From: CAYNSX01 sp964400165
GTDB lineage: Bacteria > Armatimonadota > Hebobacteria > CAYNSX01
DNA length: 13,552 nucleotides
Assembly (NCBI GenBank): GCA_964400165.1
Contig: CAYNSX010000050.1
Coordinates: 1-13,552, forward strand
Reading direction: 5' to 3'
Part shown: piece after piece, positions 12,045 to 13,552 of the stretch
How positions within the stretch are numbered: position 1 is the first letter of the stretch
How the letters are laid out: the number at the start of each line of letters is the position of its first letter
Program-made: the position numbers and the translations under genes
Notes under the pieces: generated by a model
Database searches by the model: none
The model's input: the letters and a program-made list of their open reading frames with translations, nothing else
What the model was told of the DNA's origin: nothing

Positions 12045-13018
12045 AAGGGGCGCTCGTGCGTACGCCTGAATCCGTCACGCTCGACGACATCCGCGACGCG
12101 CAATGGCGACTTCAGGGCCTGGTGGTGCGCACACCACTCGTGCGCCTGCAGGCGGATGATGCCCCCGCCGAGATCTATCTGAAACTCGAAAACCTACAGC
12201 CGATCGGCTCGTTCAAGTTGCGCGGCGCCACGAACGCCATCGCGCAACTGACGCCTGCGGAACTCGCCGCCGGCGTCTGGACCGCCAGCGCCGGCAATAT
12301 GGCACAAGGCGTAGCGTGGGCGGCGCGCCGGGCGGGCGTGCCCTGCACCGTCGTCGTGCCCGACAACGCGCCTGAAACGAAACTCGCCGCCATCACCCGC
12401 TTCGGCGCCCGCATCGTGAAGATGCCCTACGCCGACTGGTGGCAGGTCATCGTGACACACCAGCACCCGGAAATGAACGGGCGGCTGGTGCATCCGGTCA
12501 GCGACCCCGAGGTCATCGCCGGCAACGGCACCATCGGCCTGGAAGTGCTGGAAGACCTGCCCGATGTGGATGCGGTGGTCATACCGTACGGCGGCGGCGG
12601 GCTGGCCACCGGCATTGCCACTGCCGTGCGCGCGCTGAAGCCGGACACACGCATCTACGCCGCTGAAGTCGAGACCGCTGCGCCGTTCGCCGCCGCGCTC
12701 GCCGCCGGCAAGCCCACCGAGACGAGCCACACGCCCAGTTTCGTCGACGGTATCGGCGGCCGCTCGCTGCTCGCGGAAATGTGGCCGGCGGTCAGCCGCC
12801 TGCTCGATGGGTCACTGGTGTCATCGGTCGCGGAGATTGCGGCGGCAGTGCGGCTGCTCGTCGAGCGCAACCGCGTCGTCGCCGAGGGCGCCGGCGCGGC
12901 GCCGGTCGCCGCGGCGCTCGCCGGCAAGGCGGACGGCGGCAAGGTCGCCTGCATCGTTTCCGGCGGCAACATCGACTCGGCGAAATTGGCCAAAATCCTC
13001 GCGGGCGAGATACCGTGA
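12041..13018 (+). CDS. PLP-dependent threonine/serine dehydratase family protein
   Basis: A 325-residue fold-type II PLP enzyme. The cofactor lysine is K59 in IGSFKLRGATN. The substrate-loop position reads SAGNMAQG (83-90) where most threonine dehydratases have STGNHAQG. The phosphate-binding glycine loop is YGGGGLATG (183-191). The C-terminal SGGNID (307-312) contacts the pyridine ring. There is no ACT regulatory domain, so it is the short catabolic-type form. Likely products are a 2-oxo acid plus ammonia from Thr or Ser, or an imine from a hydroxyamino acid such as 3-hydroxyaspartate. It overlaps TMEM175 by ATGA and follows an OCD-family enzyme. The same family pairing occurs in ectoine catabolism (EutB/EutC) and in the beta-hydroxyaspartate cycle (BhcB/BhcD), so that substrate class is worth testing. 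Confidence 0.88.
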   Translation: MKGALVRTPESVTLDDIRDAQWRLQGLVVRTPLVRLQADDAPAEIYLKLENLQPIGSFKLRGATNAIAQLTPAELAAGVWTASAGNMAQGVAWAARRAGVPCTVVVPDNAPETKLAAITRFGARIVKMPYADWWQVIVTHQHPEMNGRLVHPVSDPEVIAGNGTIGLEVLEDLPDVDAVVIPYGGGGLATGIATAVRALKPDTRIYAAEVETAAPFAAALAAGKPTETSHTPSFVDGIGGRSLLAEMWPAVSRLLDGSLVSSVAEIAAAVRLLVERNRVVAEGAGAAPVAAALAGKADGGKVACIVSGGNIDSAKLAKILAGEIP

Positions 13019-13037
13019 GCGTAGATGGGAGAAACGC

Positions 13038-13552
13038 ATGACCACCATCATCGGCATTTCGGGCAGTCTGCGGCGCGGGTCGTTCAATACCATGCTACTC
13101 AAGGCCGCCGCGCAACTTGTCCCCGACGGCACGCAAATTGACATCGCCTCCATCCGCGAGATTTCACTCTACGACGGCGATGTCGAGACCGAGCAGGGCA
13201 TTCCGGCGCCGGTGGCGGCGCTCAAAGACCGCATCGCCGCCGCCGACGGCCTGCTGCTCGTCACGCCCGAATACAACAATGCGATGCCTGGCGTCCTGAA
13301 GAATGCGATCGACTGGCTGACGCGCCCCGGCAAGGACATCCCGCGCGTCTTCGGCGGCCGGCCGGTCGCGGTGATGGGCGCCACCACCGGCCGGGGCGGC
13401 ACCATCCTGGCGCAGGCCTCCTGGCTGCCGGTCTTTCGCACGCTGCGCACGCGGCCCTGGTTCGGCCCGCCGTTGCGCCTCTCCGAAGCGGCCTCCGTGT
13501 TCGACGAACACGGCGCCCTGACCGACGAGAAACTGCGCGAGCAGGTGCGGGC
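13038..13552 (+). CDS. NAD(P)H-dependent FMN reductase, 3' end outside window
   Basis: The first 171 residues of a flavodoxin-like NAD(P)H:FMN reductase (SsuE/YieF/ChrR-type) are visible and the frame is still open at the window edge; family members are about 180-190 residues, so only a short tail is missing. The phosphate-binding loop GISGSLRRGSFN (6-17) and the flavin-binding TPEYNNAMPGVLKNAIDW (76-93) are both present, as is AVMGATTGRGGT. Such enzymes reduce free FMN, quinones or metals including chromate; which applies here is unknown. The start has GGGAG 7 nt upstream and lies 19 bp after the dehydratase stop, so the gene probably belongs to the same operon but is not overlapped like the first three. 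Confidence 0.9.
   Translation, partial: MTTIIGISGSLRRGSFNTMLLKAAAQLVPDGTQIDIASIREISLYDGDVETEQGIPAPVAALKDRIAAADGLLLVTPEYNNAMPGVLKNAIDWLTRPGKDIPRVFGGRPVAVMGATTGRGGTILAQASWLPVFRTLRTRPWFGPPLRLSEAASVFDEHGALTDEKLREQVR

Overview
The window is chromosomal DNA from a GC-rich bacterium, roughly two thirds G+C by eye. Its secreted proteins carry ordinary Sec-type signal peptides, and TGA is the commonest stop codon. The sequence alone does not fix a phylum. The WD40 protein, the secreted Gly/Pro-rich protein with an LTxxQ-like tail, and the mix of metal and redox genes would fit a free-living soil or sediment bacterium (Planctomycetes-, Acidobacteria- or Deltaproteobacteria-like). That is only an inference. 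There are no rRNA or tRNA genes, transposases, phage genes or CRISPR arrays.

Layout. The left end (1-2.9 kb) has the 3' part of a WD40-repeat gene converging on an EamA-family exporter. A MarR-type repressor follows, divergent from an ankyrin-repeat gene, with a clear operator/promoter between them. The region 2.9-6.6 kb is all on the minus strand: an MFS transporter translationally coupled to a ChrB-domain protein, a MerR-type metal regulator coupled to a small thioredoxin-like protein, and a secreted Gly/Pro-rich protein. The MerR unit has its own MerR-type promoter and lies between two near-identical 35-bp palindromic repeats. The region 6.7-8.8 kb holds a probably exported protein of unknown function and a convergent DUF1003 membrane protein whose stop codons interlock. 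The right part (10.4 kb to the end) is a plus-strand operon: an ornithine-cyclodeaminase-family enzyme, a TMEM175-like channel, a PLP threonine/serine dehydratase (the first three coupled by ATGA overlaps), then an NADPH-dependent FMN reductase cut by the window edge.

The most striking item is at 8874-9194. A rhodanese gene appears to stop after 64 codons, but the same frame continues past two TGA codons, separated by one Gly codon, into a perfect C-terminal half of a rhodanese domain ending at a TAG. Both TGAs sit where the active-site Cys-x-Cys would be, giving a predicted 106-residue protein with a Sec-Gly-Sec-Pro catalytic loop. Downstream of the TGAs is a 6-bp hairpin with a GGUCA loop, at a spacing typical of bacterial SECIS elements and sharing the GGUC loop core of the E. 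coli fdhF SECIS. I interpret this as a selenoprotein that ordinary gene calling would truncate. A secreted SnoaL-like protein gene follows it.

How the genes may work together: several units point to thiol, selenol and metal chemistry (MerR plus Trx-like, ChrB domain plus MFS, selenorhodanese, FMN reductase). The OCD/dehydratase operon suggests amino-acid or hydroxyamino-acid turnover. These links are inferred from gene order and motifs only.
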